A DNA stretch of 64,000 bases from Dermacentor variabilis (lineage: Eukaryota > Arthropoda > Arachnida > Ixodida > Ixodidae): assembly GCF_050947875.1 (NCBI RefSeq), contig NC_134569.1, positions 20,621,631 through 20,685,630 of the forward strand, given 5' to 3'. The notes beneath the pieces were generated by a model, which worked only from the letters and a program-made list of their open reading frames with translations, had not been told where the DNA came from and made no database searches. This document shows, piece after piece, positions 54,211-64,000 of the stretch. Within the stretch, counting starts at the first letter, position 1, and every line of letters starts with the position of its first letter. The position numbers and the translations under genes were made by a program.

Positions 54211-54434
54211 AAGAGCAACAGGACAAATCTAAAGACTAAAGTAGAACACAGTACACTAGCACGTTGTTCCGCCGAGTTTCGACTCTGCAGCCGGAATTAA
54301 AGTGACGCCGCATCGAACAGCCTCCACAATTATCAATCACATCCATGGCTAGTTTGCTACGCGGCTAATTGTGCGCTCCACGATGAGACGCCAAGTATAG
54401 CTGCGCGCAATCACCGTTTCACTGGTAGTCGGTT

Positions 54435-54545
54435 CACAATATACACTACAAGGTGTTTGAACCCGCCACTTCCCATCTTCGAAGGAAGAAGCGTTAGGGC
54501 ACAGTACAGATCACACACAGTAGGGCCGGTCACTGAAGGTCACGC
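54435..54545 (-). repeat. Possible tRNA-derived SINE remnant
   Basis: On the minus strand CTTCGAAGATGGGAAGTGGC precedes GGGTTCAAACACC, a B-box-like string with stem-forming neighbours. The A box is not clear. Best read as a diverged SINE head; chance is possible. Confidence 0.35.
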
Positions 54546-55998
54546 TACTACAGAATGTTGAACGTTCACGCTACAAACGTGAACTCAAGTTAGTTAGCTC
54601 CAGAAAGGTTAGGGCGCGATGGGCCTGATCACGTTTAGATGCACAACCACTGGGGTATAAGCATTCCTCGAGTGTCGCACGGCAGCAGGGAATGGGAAAT
54701 AACGCGTATAACAACAGAAGCATAGAAAGAAATTAAGTTTTTAATAGCAGTTTTATCCTTCTAACCAAAAACAAGCGTTTCTCGTAACTAAGAAACTACT
54801 ATTTTTCTGTGCCAAAGCTACACCCTGCACAGCACATTATGCATGGCGCGACTTCTGCTCTTCTCGAGAGGATCAAACTGTATAGATTCGGAGACCTTGG
54901 CGCTCGCGCTAGAAGCGATCGTCTTTCCTGCGTTGTGTCGTGTAGCCTGCGATGTGCTTCTTATTTCTTAATTCCTAAGACAATGGACGCAGCAATCAAA
55001 AGACGGGAGCTCGCCCAACGTGCGATTCCGTGTTATCGTAGCCCTTTGACTCGTGTTTATCTCACCGTCACTACAGAAGAACCTCTGCACTTGGGTGCGG
55101 CTGCGGTGGAATGGAAGTAGGAAAACCATGTACGTGACCGCATCATGGTTTGCGTATGACGCTACTGAAGGAACATTAGCGTGAAGTGCTTCTTGTTAGC
55201 TTCAGTCAAATCTCGTCCGAACTAACGGTAACACAGTAACTGTGAGAAACCAGACAATCACGGGGGGCGGGGGGGGGGGGGGGCGGAGGGAGGTGGGGAT
55301 CTGCGAACATCACTTCGCAGGTATATGAGCCACGCGGCTGCCCCACCTCTGTCTAGCACGTATAATCGCATGCCGGTTATTTCGCCCGCGAAGGAACGGC
55401 CGCTAAGCCATATCCGCTGCGTTAAACCGCGCTACGTAACTCATTTAGGTTTTTTGTTATATGCTATTCGACGGAAAAAAGTACGCAATCATATTGCGTG
55501 ACTATTTTGGGTTGCTGCCACTCAGAAAACAATTTCGTGCGCTTGGATCAACACCCACACTCAAGTAGAGGATTCTGCAGCCGCCACTTGACGCTCAGGG
55601 AGGAATTAGTGCAACATGAGGGAGCTGAGAATCCAATGAAACTGCAGGACATCTGACCTGTCTTCAGCGTTTTCCTAGGACGGGCGATAAAAATGCAGGT
55701 AGGCAGAGCCAGCTGAAGTGCTTTCCCCCAGATAAGCGCGCGGGTCACAGTGTGCGACCTTGCGCCTCTAGACCAAGAGAACGCCTGTTCCTCCTCGAAT
55801 ATCTCGCGCTCAGCAAAGAAGGCAAAATATTTTTTAAAAAGAGACCGTGGCTTATGGCGCGAACCGTGTCCGAGCGCCCACAGGGACGCGGCGAGTCACG
55901 TTGGTGGAGCTGGCGCGCATTGCGAGTAAACGCCTGGGCAACGTGCGCGAGCGACGCAAACGGCGGCGGCGCAGCTACGCGGCGTGGCAGAGTGGCTC
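54546..55998. other. Unassigned sequence
   Basis: Contains an interrupted poly-G run at about 55261-55290. No gene is recognised. Confidence 0.4.
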
Positions 55999-56530
55999 AC
56001 CTTCTGAATCCTCATGTCGTTGTCGTCGTCGTCGTCTTCGGCTTCAATGTAATCCGAATCGGTTGCAAATTGGCCGCGCTAGGGGACCACCCAGCGCGAC
56101 GTTACTCCGCGGTTCGGCGGCGACGTTTCTTCGGATGCTCGGGAGACGAAACTTTGCGGACGATCGGCGCTTGGCAGCGCCGCCGACATAGCTCTTTTTG
56201 CGGTTTTTGTTTCGGTTCTCTTACATGGCTTTTCCGGCGCTCGGGAGAGGAGACCGCTGAGACCGCGCGCGCAACGTAGGCGGTGGCGCTGCTGCGGGAG
56301 AAACCGAGTGTGCTGTTTCGCCGGACGTGACGTCCCGTAGAGGCTTCCCCCAATCGCAGAACGTGCGCCCTCGCGTTGTCGGTTTTGTTTCTCGCTCGAG
56401 CGCGCGCGTCAGACGACGGCGCGCGTGGCGCGTCTGTTCTGGGCGAGAGCCGTCGTAGTCGTCGGGGGCCAAAGGTGACGCGGCGAGGAAGCGCCGCAGC
56501 GTTTGCTTTCCCCTTACCGGTCATTACGCA
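55860..56530. promoter_or_regulatory. CpG-rich island, possibly bidirectional
   Basis: Strong CG enrichment. On its left edge lies a minus-strand exon candidate (56001-56078); on its right edge lies a plus-strand frame (to 56723). Islands of this kind commonly cover promoters. No TATA box was found. The long arginine-rich frames inside it (140 codons minus) look composition-driven. Confidence 0.35.
56001..56078 (-). CDS. Candidate internal exon encoding an acidic segment
   Basis: On the minus strand, CCCCTAG (possible acceptor) is followed by 26 codons reading RGQFAT then SDYIEAEDDDDDNDMRIQK. The last codons CAGAAG meet GTGAGC, a strong donor. The coding part is in phase 0 at both ends. An in-frame TAG forms the acceptor itself, so the exon cannot extend 5'. 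The acceptor lacks a good pyrimidine tract, which lowers confidence. Function is unknown. The acidic stretch is of the sort found in nuclear or scaffold proteins. It sits at the edge of a CpG island. Confidence 0.3.
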
Positions 56531-56564
56531 ACTAACCCCGCCGTCTGACGTTCTAGCGTCGCGT

Positions 56565-56723
56565 AAGATGCTGGACAGGTTACTTGTCGATCGTGATCAG
56601 ACCGACGGAGCGAATACTCCCTCGATACGCGCGTACTCGCCACCTACGCAAGAATTCCAGCCACTGCGCCGCCCGAAAACGGCACAACTGCTCCGAAAAA
56701 GGCAAAAATTAGCCGTCGCTTAA
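56565..56723 (+). CDS. Unrecognised short frame at the CpG-island edge
   Basis: From the Met near 56568 the frame reads MLDRLLVDRDQTDGANTPSI, then YSPPTQEFQPLRRPKTAQLL, ending KLAVA-stop. It is less composition-biased than the frames inside the island and is the 3' end of a longer frame open from 56376. An alternative frame over the last part (APPENGTTAPKKAKISRRLS, then PASAEELSFG) is equally protein-like and ends at a possible GTTAGT donor, so the reading frame is undecided. No family is recognised. Confidence 0.2.
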   Translation, partial: KMLDRLLVDRDQTDGANTPSIRAYSPPTQEFQPLRRPKTAQLLRKRQKLAVA

Positions 56724-56739
56724 GCCCTGCAAGCGCGGA

Positions 56740-58540
56740 AGAATTGTCATTTGGTTAGTACAGGTGGAAATAACCGCTGTGGGACAAAATCGAACCGTTA
56801 ATGACATTGGTAGGTGCGTTCTTTATCAATTCTTTTGTACGTGCCTCGTCTCCTCTCACGTAAGAGGGAGCAGCGAGTTTCCTTTCGTGTTGTACGATCG
56901 CTACAATTAGGCTGTACTATATCAACACTGGCATCACGCGACGCTTAGAGGAAGTGAAGCCGGCCAGTTTATTCATTAATCACACCCGTATCCTTGGCGC
57001 TGGTGACTCTGTTGTGAAAGCTGACCCTAACGAACGCTGTGGGCTTGCGTGCCCACGCTGGTGCCTGTCGGAAGACTCGCCAAGACTCGCACACATCGAG
57101 GCCTTTCTTTTGTTTATGCTGTTTTTCTTTTCTTTTTTTAAATATATTTTCTCGGCCAACAAAACGGAGGAAGGCTACGGCACCTGCAAGCAAACGACAC
57201 TTTTATGCGAATGTCAATTAATACGAAGCGGTAGCTTTCTACCAGTTGAATTCTTAACGAGTCTTTCATTCGGTCAGAGGAAAAATGGAACTTAGCGTCT
57301 GCTGCCAAGTCTGCGCAACACCGCGGCAGGGTGGAGTGGTTACCAGGACTACAGCGACTAATCTTAACGATGTCATATAGGGACGATCGCGCACCCGGAA
57401 CGCGTCCCCGTCGCCCCCCCCCCCCCTTCCCTCCAAAAATTACTGGGTACCAAGTTTGGGGAACGACAAGGCCCCACTTGATATCGCGGAAATGTAACCA
57501 CCAAAGCAAGATATCTAACGCAGACGGGTGCATGGTCGCTACGACGGGGCATGAGACAAGCCTCCACTCGACTGAACACCGGGAATAAAATGGCGCGTGA
57601 TAAACTCGTTTTACATCTCGCTAAATTAATAGTTCTATTTTAATGCCAATAGCATCCATGGCATTGTAACACCAGGCCGCTATAACGTATTATTCCATTC
57701 TGACTTTATTCCAATTTCCTGACGTCAAACTTACGTAACCGCCGACATAAACGCGCGCTGACCCGCAAGGTTGTTTCAACAGCTCAATCAAACGCTCTTC
57801 TCTTTTATAGGAGCTGACAAAGCGAACATTGCCTACCGCAAAAGGTTTTTCGTATCTGATTAGCTGAGGAGAGGCGGGGAACTCGCCAAAGACAGGAAGC
57901 TTTTGGTGATACTGAGTTAGCGCAATGAAATAGAAAACCGGATGAGCAGAGTAGTGCCGGCGTCTCCGATTGGTCCGCTTCCCCTTGCTTAGCTTGCGGT
58001 GGCTCTTCGGCATGTAACAGGGCGTTAAAGAATTTACGAGAATGGACGCTCAGTGCATAATACTGGGCAGAATGATGTCATACACGTGTGGAAAGGGTTT
58101 GGCAACGTTATACTGCCATGCAAGATGTTATTATACACAAAGAAGTCAATTCTCGCCGGCAGCTCCGTGTACAGAGTGCCGGAGCGATCAGGAGACATCC
58201 ATCTACTATTCCTTCCAACAAACTTTTTCACCAATCGCGGAAGGCTAATGGTGACAGGCGTAAAATCGGAAAGAATTGATTTTTTTTGTTTCATCTAATC
58301 ATGCGTAATGAATGTGTACATGACATCTTTAGATGGGGAGGTTTCGCGGTTTTTGTGACGTCTCTTGACCGACAGAAAATGTGGGCGCGGCCCACAATAT
58401 GTTTCACCAATCGCGGAAGGCTAACGAAGGACATGAAATAAATAAAAGATCATTGCCCAAGCACTCCATGCAGATGGTTAACCAGCGAAGCTGAAACGTG
58501 TGGCCCCGGTGTTTGTCACTGGGTTGATTCCGACGGTTCA
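56740..58540. other. Unassigned sequence
   Basis: Contains a run of 14 C near 57413-57426, a minus frame of 107 codons (57690-58013, basic N-terminus MPKSHRKLSKGKRTNRRRRH) without a recognised domain, and a 22-bp direct repeat (58227-58248 and 58403-58424). Confidence 0.4.
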
Positions 58541-58735
58541 TTAAACGACGGCTAGGTAGTCTGCAGGATCCTCGGTACGCAGTTGCTGCTTGCGCTCGGC
58601 TGCACGAGCCTGTTCTTGTGCCCGGGCTGCAGCATGGGCAAGGCTTAGGCGAGTTCGTTCCCGATTCTGTTTGCGGCGTTGCTGATCGAAAGCTGCCTGC
58701 TGCTCAGGAGTACGTATAACGCGCGACCTACCCAT
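58541..58735 (-). CDS. Small basic STPR-like protein, tick-type repeated ORF
   Basis: From the Met at 58735 the frame gives 64 residues starting MGRSRVIRTPEQQAAFDQQR and ending PADYLAVV. It is rich in Arg, Gln and Ala with NRERTRLS-like repeats and is strongly helical. This recalls the many tick ORFs that begin MGR--VIRTPEE and carry STPR-type (23-residue) repeats. Here only about two degenerate repeats are present, so it is short or degenerate. The frame stays open upstream to 58912, but that ATG coincides with a TATA-like TTTTATATG at 58908-58916, so the internal Met is preferred. Function is unknown; the family is inferred from recall. Confidence 0.42.
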   Translation of the reverse strand: MGRSRVIRTPEQQAAFDQQRRKQNRERTRLSLAHAAARAQEQARAAERKQQLRTEDPADYLAVV

Positions 58736-58794
58736 TTCGGAGCCGGAGAGAAACTGCTGCGCGCGCGCTCGGCTGCGACGGAGAGTGAAGACGT

Positions 58795-58920
58795 CACTAC
58801 TGGCGCAGCCAATCGCGCGCCTGTCTTTTTTTCTTCGCGCATGCGCACGGGGTTGCGCCGAAGGAGTTTTCGGCGTACAGCCAAGAGACGGACGGACGAA
58901 TCGGCTAGACATATAAAACT
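58795..58920 (-). promoter_or_regulatory. Promoter-like segment upstream of the small ORF
   Basis: On the minus strand, in order: TTTTATATG (58916-58908), CG-rich sequence, CGCATGCGCG (near 58835) resembling an NRF1-type site, and GATTGGCT (inverted CCAAT, near 58812). The order relative to the TATA-like string is atypical, because CCAAT and NRF1 lie downstream. The site is suggestive only. Confidence 0.25.
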
Positions 58921-58935
58921 TCGCTGTAAAACAGA

Positions 58936-61160
58936 CTGAAATAGCTTTACGTTATAGCGCCCCAGTATTCTCTCCGGCTGTCTAGCTATCCATCCAAAAT
59001 GTAGGCGGATAGCGAAGGTAGTGCAGCCTAAAACGTGGACCGTTCATGTGGGTATGTGGCACTGGGCATGTACCGCTCTTGAATTAGCCTCTTTAACGCC
59101 AACTTTGGTGCCTGTGTATGCGCCATAGGGCACGTGCGTACTTCACGGCGCTGCCGCCTGAAGGCGCAGCGTATCCAGAGGTAAGACGTAAGTGGGTGAG
59201 AGAGGGGCCTGGCTGCAGCACAGGCGCGATACATGACGCGTTTCGGCTATTCGCATACTTGAACAGTCATTGTAATGAATTCCGCCTGAATGCATTTTCG
59301 CTTGACGAAATACCCCTGATAGCGCATCTAGAGAGCCCAAAATTAGCATTTCATATGTGGCTTCATGCAAATGATACTAGTGCCTTCTTAATAAAGCGTT
59401 TGCTAAACTCACATGAACTAGGTAACCACAAGAATGAACATTTCGACTATTTCGACTTTATTGTTTTTCATACTCAACAGGGTGCAGTTTGCACAATTTT
59501 GGCAGCATCCTGCGGAGTTAAAACTGTTAACATCGGCGATTACATCTTTCTCTAAAATGACTAATTTTGGCATTTTCGTCAACTTGCTAAAAAAGCGTTA
59601 GAGGGAGTAAATAAACAGTGTGCTCCCATAGGCTTAGGGGGTCTGACCTTTTGCTTAAATGCGAGAAATTGCATTTACTACGTCTCCTATTTTTCCGCTA
59701 TCACTCTCAAAATTACGTGCTTTACCTATTCGATCAAGATTCAACGCTAGGAATTTTATTGAGACAGGTCTACTGCGGAGAGAATTTATGCATTTCTGTC
59801 GCATTTTATTCGAATAGGAAAACTTGGGTCATGCGTAAGTTAAGACTTCCCGTTAAATAAATACACGTGCACGAAAATCTGCCGCAACTGGAGCGCTTAG
59901 GTCAGAAAGAATTCCTTTGCGTGATGCACTTTATCTCGCTCTCTTGGGATAGTACTCGCACCGACTGAATCTTATAGCGATCCACTCTGGGGAGTTGGTG
60001 CGCGAGGAGTTGAAGTACACGACCACCTATTCAAGTGTTCGAAGTTCACTATGCGTCCTCAAGCATCGTTTTAGACACAAACGCAGCGTATGTGTGCTAG
60101 CCGAGAAATTAAATGTTTAAACTAGCTTTATATATATGTAGCCGCTGTGTTGGAGGAGAATCGACCGCGACAACGTGCAGACTGCAGGTTGCACTAAAAT
60201 TAACTATTCATAGTCAATCCAACATTTGTAGCTCTTTATGCCCCATCGTTGTCATTACACGGTTCAATAAGTCCGCAAAAGCATTTGCATTTACGTCTCA
60301 CCAGGATAAGCGATCTGTCCTTTCTTTATTCCTTTTTTTTGGGGGGGCGCGGTAGGAGGGGTGTATATATTCACAGGGACTAGTGCATCGTTCACCGCAT
60401 GTAAGCATATAATTAGCCAGCACTTCTCCGCACAGAGCTATAGATAAGGCGAAAGCGAACATAAAATAGCGCCGCATGCCACGGCTCATTCAACGCGCTT
60501 CAGACAGTCCTTCTGTTTTTCTTCTTCCTAATAGGCATATAGGACGAGAGGAGTGCAGTGAGGTAAATCGAGGTTCGCGATATAACGAATGCTGCAACTT
60601 TGCGCCTATTACGAAACCATGAGTCAAGTTTCTGCTTCAATGACAATGCTTCATCTGTCAATGTTGCAACTCAAGACCCTTTCTTCAGTATTCAAAACGA
60701 TGCCTTCGAAATTCTCAATCACGCGGTCTTTTCAAGCGGAGGGAAGAGCTGAAACCCGTCGCAAGCGTCAGGTTCTTCAATCAAGGTTGCGTAAGAGGCG
60801 GAAATCACTTAGACAAACCACGGACGCGAGGAAAGCAAAGAAGAAGAACAAGAGAGAAGACCGAGCGCGCAAGAGTTAGACAGAGAGGCCGACTCCAGTG
60901 GAGAACGCTGGCTAGAGGTATACAGCTATAGCAGATCGTCCTGCATGCACGTGCTCGGAGCTTCGAGTTGACCGAACGGATTTGCGGGCTTTTCCTCCTC
61001 GAAGTTGAGGAGCCGAAATGCTGTAAGCCAGTGAAGGGAGGAGAGCTTAAAGAGAACTCGGAAGGACACGAGCGGAATACAATTACCGAACATAGAAACG
61101 GAGCACAACCACGGGACAGGAGAAGAATATGAAGAAGAAAGGCGAGCGTCGTGTTGCCCA
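58936..61160. other. Unassigned sequence
   Basis: No gene or repeat is recognised. The longest frame (59118-59555, plus, 145 codons) has no known motif. T- and G-runs occur at about 60330-60346. Confidence 0.4.
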
Positions 61161-61510
61161 AGAGGTGAGCTCTACTCACCGCGCTATCTGCCAACACAGC
61201 GCCCGACCGTAAAGCAATTGGATTTCCCAACGCCAGGAGAAGGCGTCGACCAATTTTCAGCGCGCGCCCAGAGTTGCCACCTGCTGCACTTGAAGCGCGT
61301 CGTAAAGAAACCGCAAACAGTGCAGATAGGAAAAAGAGAGAGAATGAAAGCAAGCCGGGAGAGGAGGTCGTGACACTCGGCAGGTTCAGCCGAAAAAGAA
61401 GCGTAACCCAGCCCCGATTCGGGCCATACATGCACTGCCGCAAGCGGCGTGTCGCGAGCTGTCGTTCGAGGTCGCCTCCCCCGAGCGCGTGACAAACGGT
61501 CGCGCGAGGA
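61161..61510. other. GC/CpG-rich block
   Basis: CG-rich with frames open on both strands, including part of a 212-codon minus frame (60805-61443) that extends left of the block and shows no recognised domain. Confidence 0.35.
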
Positions 61511-63740
61511 CCCGCGCAGTCAGAGCGACTTTTTGTGTATTGAATATCTCACCCTTTCCCTGCTATCTCTGGTCCTCCGCTATACCTTCACTGCGGCTGT
61601 AATCGCCCGTGTTCCATTTCAATCGGAGCAGAATGTCCCCGATGGGAGAAACGTGGAGCCACGCATGGACCGCCGGACAACCTCGTGGACCGGAAAAACA
61701 CGGAGATAAGGAAGACAAGTCGTGCCTGTGCGTGCGTGTGCACTGAGGTGCACGGAGTGGCTTAAGTGGCCGAAAGTGTGTAAATGTGCACGCATGCCCG
61801 CACGCTCACAAGCGTACACCATGCGTATCTTATCCCGCGTTTCTGGCTTCCTTCAGTGATATGCGTAGTTTTGTTTAGATTCCGCATCGTCATTCACGAC
61901 ACTCCCTTTCTCCGCATTTTCGCCCTCAAGAAACTAAGATTACCTCCTCTACCCTTGTGAAAGAAATTGCGGAGCACGGCTCAGCTACATGGTAAGAAAA
62001 TGAGAAAAATAAATTGTGATAACTAAACAAAACAATAAAGCAGTCCTCTTGTGCTATAAGAGCAACGCGTTGAAGCGGAAAGTCAGTTCCCTTGGTCCCC
62101 ACAGAGGTCATACATTCAGTGGTACTTTCTGAAGCTGTCGCTCGTTCACACGGCTACAATATTCGCGATTACGAATTATGCACGATGGCACGAGCGCGCC
62201 CCGGTCGTGTTCGCCCCATTACTAAACTTTGCAATATGCACTGTATGGGCTGGAGGAATCTTCGCTTTCAGTGGAACGTGAGGTGTGTGAGACCTTGTGA
62301 AATTCGGACACTTCAGCGCCCCCCCCCTCCCCCGAAGCAAGTACACGTAGGCACGTGGAAACGTGTAGTAAAGATGATTGTACGCAAGTCGAGTGTACTA
62401 AAAAAAAGAAGAAAAGGAAATAGAAGAATGCAAGTCGCCGTACACGTTCGCTCTATAGTGCCAGCACGCATTATGGTATGGTTCCACTCCTATGCCTCTG
62501 TCTCCGCGTGCGTTGTACGAACCGCGATTATGTTGCAATTCAATTTATCCGTAAACCTGCCCGGAACAAAGTAAAACTGCGCAAGCAGAGGTAACAGTGT
62601 AGCAGCCAGTAATGTCGACTGAAGCATGAAAGCTTTCCCCACGCTGTCACAGTCGCTGGCCCCGGCCGGTACCGCTTTGTACACGCGACTGTCGGCTCGC
62701 ACAGCAATGAACGCGTGTTCAGAATTTCACGAAGTTTGGAGCCATGGCTGGACCACCTTAGTAAAACGTTCGCACAAAGCGGCCTGTGTGGCTTGTATAC
62801 AGGCGTGCAGCACGAATGTACAAGGCCGCCTTAAAAGGCCGCGATCGGCCGCCAATGCATCACTTTTCGGGCGTGCGCACCTTGGTCCACTTTCATTTGC
62901 ATAGTTCGCGTTCCTGCAAGCAACACACGCCTTCCTGCCGCCGCAGTGCCAGGGTACGACGACGACAACAACAATAACAACAAAAACGACGACAGTAAAT
63001 ACTGCCGTTGACACTTTGAGTCAGGTCGTTAATCTTCAAAAGTCAGGCTATTCTTGTGTCGCTCGTGAATCGCAGCACAGATTTCAGTGTGGCTGTCCAT
63101 CATTTATGTGGACAGCCGCGAAACGCGCCGTCATGACCGCTGCTGCTGCACGGCCCTGCCCCCCCCCCAAAAAAAAGAACAAACTTTGAATAAAAAGATG
63201 ACACTGTCACAGCGCGTGGTTACTTGGACTGCTTCTCGGTGTCATGGAGACGGAAAAGAAGAGACATGCGACGGAAGTGAAGCATCGAATAATGGTCGCA
63301 AAACCGCGTCTGATCAAACCGCTTAGCCTATCCAGCCTAACCAGCCTATCCAGAAGACTGCGATTGCGCCGCGTGTGTTGATATGAGAAGTGGAACACAT
63401 GAAGGCGTCGCAAGAATATAACAGGCTTATTCCCTTCAAACCAGAACTTAACATTGTACCCAAGGAAATCGAAAATTCAAGTTCATTTATTTTTTCTTCC
63501 ATGAATTCCCTAGTTAACAAAGCTACTTTTTTTATTCTTTGTACTTGACGGGACGGTATTCACTGGAACACTCAAGTAAAACAGAAATTTGGCAGCTCCT
63601 GCCTGGCTTTCGCCGAAAAGTGAGGAATTACGAGGGCACAAGCTGGCAAGACAAGAGAACAAGGGAACAACGAGGCAAGAGAAACAGGCACTTCCGCGTC
63701 CCTAACAGCAGCCCAACGGCTCGAGCCAGACAGCCATAAA
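61511..63740. other. Unassigned sequence
   Basis: C-runs near 62321-62332 and 63160-63170 and a short (ACGACGACAACAA) simple stretch near 62957-62995. No gene recognised. Directly left of the candidate exon below, it would be intronic if that exon is real. Confidence 0.4.
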
Positions 63741-63771
63741 TTGAAGCCGGCCTTCCCTCTTTTTCTCCATC

Positions 63772-64000
63772 AGCAGCAGGCGCGTCCGATGGCCCCCGTT
63801 TGGGAGCCGACAGCGTCAACCCGTTTGACCGCAGCAACATACGGCGGCAGATGGAGGCGGCGAATTCGCTCTCTCGGCGCTCCACGATTTATGGTCGACG
63901 CCGAACGCCGCCACTCTCGCCGCACCAGCGGCCCTTTCTAATGGAGCAGCACAGCCGCCTTTATCACAGCGCTGGGCCTCGCGCAAAAGCGTCTCCTTCC
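63772..64000 (+). CDS. Candidate host exon, truncated by the window edge
   Basis: The frame is open from a TAA near 63737 to the last base of the window. The sequence CCTTCCCTCTTTTTCTCCAT then CAG at about 63755-63771 is a good splice acceptor (pyrimidine tract plus CAG). In the open frame it encodes ASDGPRLGADSVNPFDRSNI, then RRQMEAANSLSRRSTIYGRR, then RTPPLSPHQRPFLMEQHSRL and onward. It has no Met near the start, as expected of an internal exon. Residue use is mixed (S, R, P, with F, Y, M, I, N), unlike the Arg/Ala frames of the CpG blocks. I cannot name the family. A chance open frame of about 85 codons in GC-rich DNA is the alternative. Confidence 0.4.

Noticed and set aside
56102..56524. 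140-codon minus-strand arginine-rich frame
   Set aside because: It lies inside the CpG island, with biased composition, and is out of frame with the better exon candidate at 56001-56078.
59118..59555. 145-codon plus frame
   Set aside because: No motif, no flanking splice or promoter pattern; ordinary chance length.
60805..61443. 212-codon minus-strand frame
   Set aside because: No domain, overlapping open frames on the other strand, serine/leucine-rich hydrophobic composition without a clear signal peptide.
1..64000. CRISPR array, bacterial operon or prophage
   Set aside because: No regular spacer-repeat array, no ribosome-binding sites or prokaryotic gene order; the direct repeats seen are microsatellites and transposon parts.

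Overview
This window is eukaryotic and almost entirely repeat-derived. It has no bacterial gene order, introns and intergenic DNA dominate, and all long open frames belong to retrotransposons. The best guess is a hard tick (Ixodida, probably a metastriate such as Rhipicephalus). Three copies of a tRNA-derived SINE resembling the tick family Ruka are present, together with LINE 3' tails and RTE 3' ends of a kind I associate with tick genomes. The organism call rests on family recall, not on a host gene.

Layout. 0-8.4 kb: mostly unassigned sequence with a possible gypsy-type pol scrap, two SINEs, a fold-back repeat, a GC-rich block and a 471-bp GACA/GACG microsatellite. 8.4-9.7 kb: 3' part of an RNase H-bearing LINE ending in (TC)n and (CATC)n. 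12.2-14.0 kb: an RTE-clade LINE with a long intact reverse-transcriptase frame, fused at its 5' end to the tail of another LINE in the opposite orientation. 18.2-18.8 kb: a LINE 3' end next to a short element with ~50-bp inverted termini. 19.5-24.9 kb: the centrepiece, a ~4.94-kb non-LTR retrotransposon on the minus strand with two intact frames (RRM-like/zinc-knuckle ORF1; endonuclease/reverse-transcriptase ORF2), AATAAA, an A-tail and a target-site duplication, inserted into a SINE-like element at its Pol III A box. 27.7-28.7 kb: two LINE 3' ends in series. 30.8-33.5 kb: a decayed RNase H-bearing LINE. 39.5-41.1 kb: a decayed LINE broken by a Ruka-like SINE (9-bp duplication) and by a 576-bp mariner-type element. 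45.6-54.5 kb: SINE-like, RTE, CR1-like and LINE-tail fragments and two fold-backs.

Host coding signal is weak. Candidates are an open frame running off the right edge behind a plausible splice acceptor (63.77 kb onward, +), a 26-codon acidic exon with good splice sites (56.0 kb, -), a first-exon-like ATG segment at 41.94 kb (+), and a small tick-type STPR-like ORF at 58.5-58.7 kb (-). Several GC/CpG-rich blocks could be promoter islands, but none can be tied firmly to a gene from this window alone.

The main value of the window is its record of nested insertions: LINE into SINE-like element, SINE and mariner into LINE, and LINE tails abutting RTEs. One two-ORF LINE looks structurally complete.
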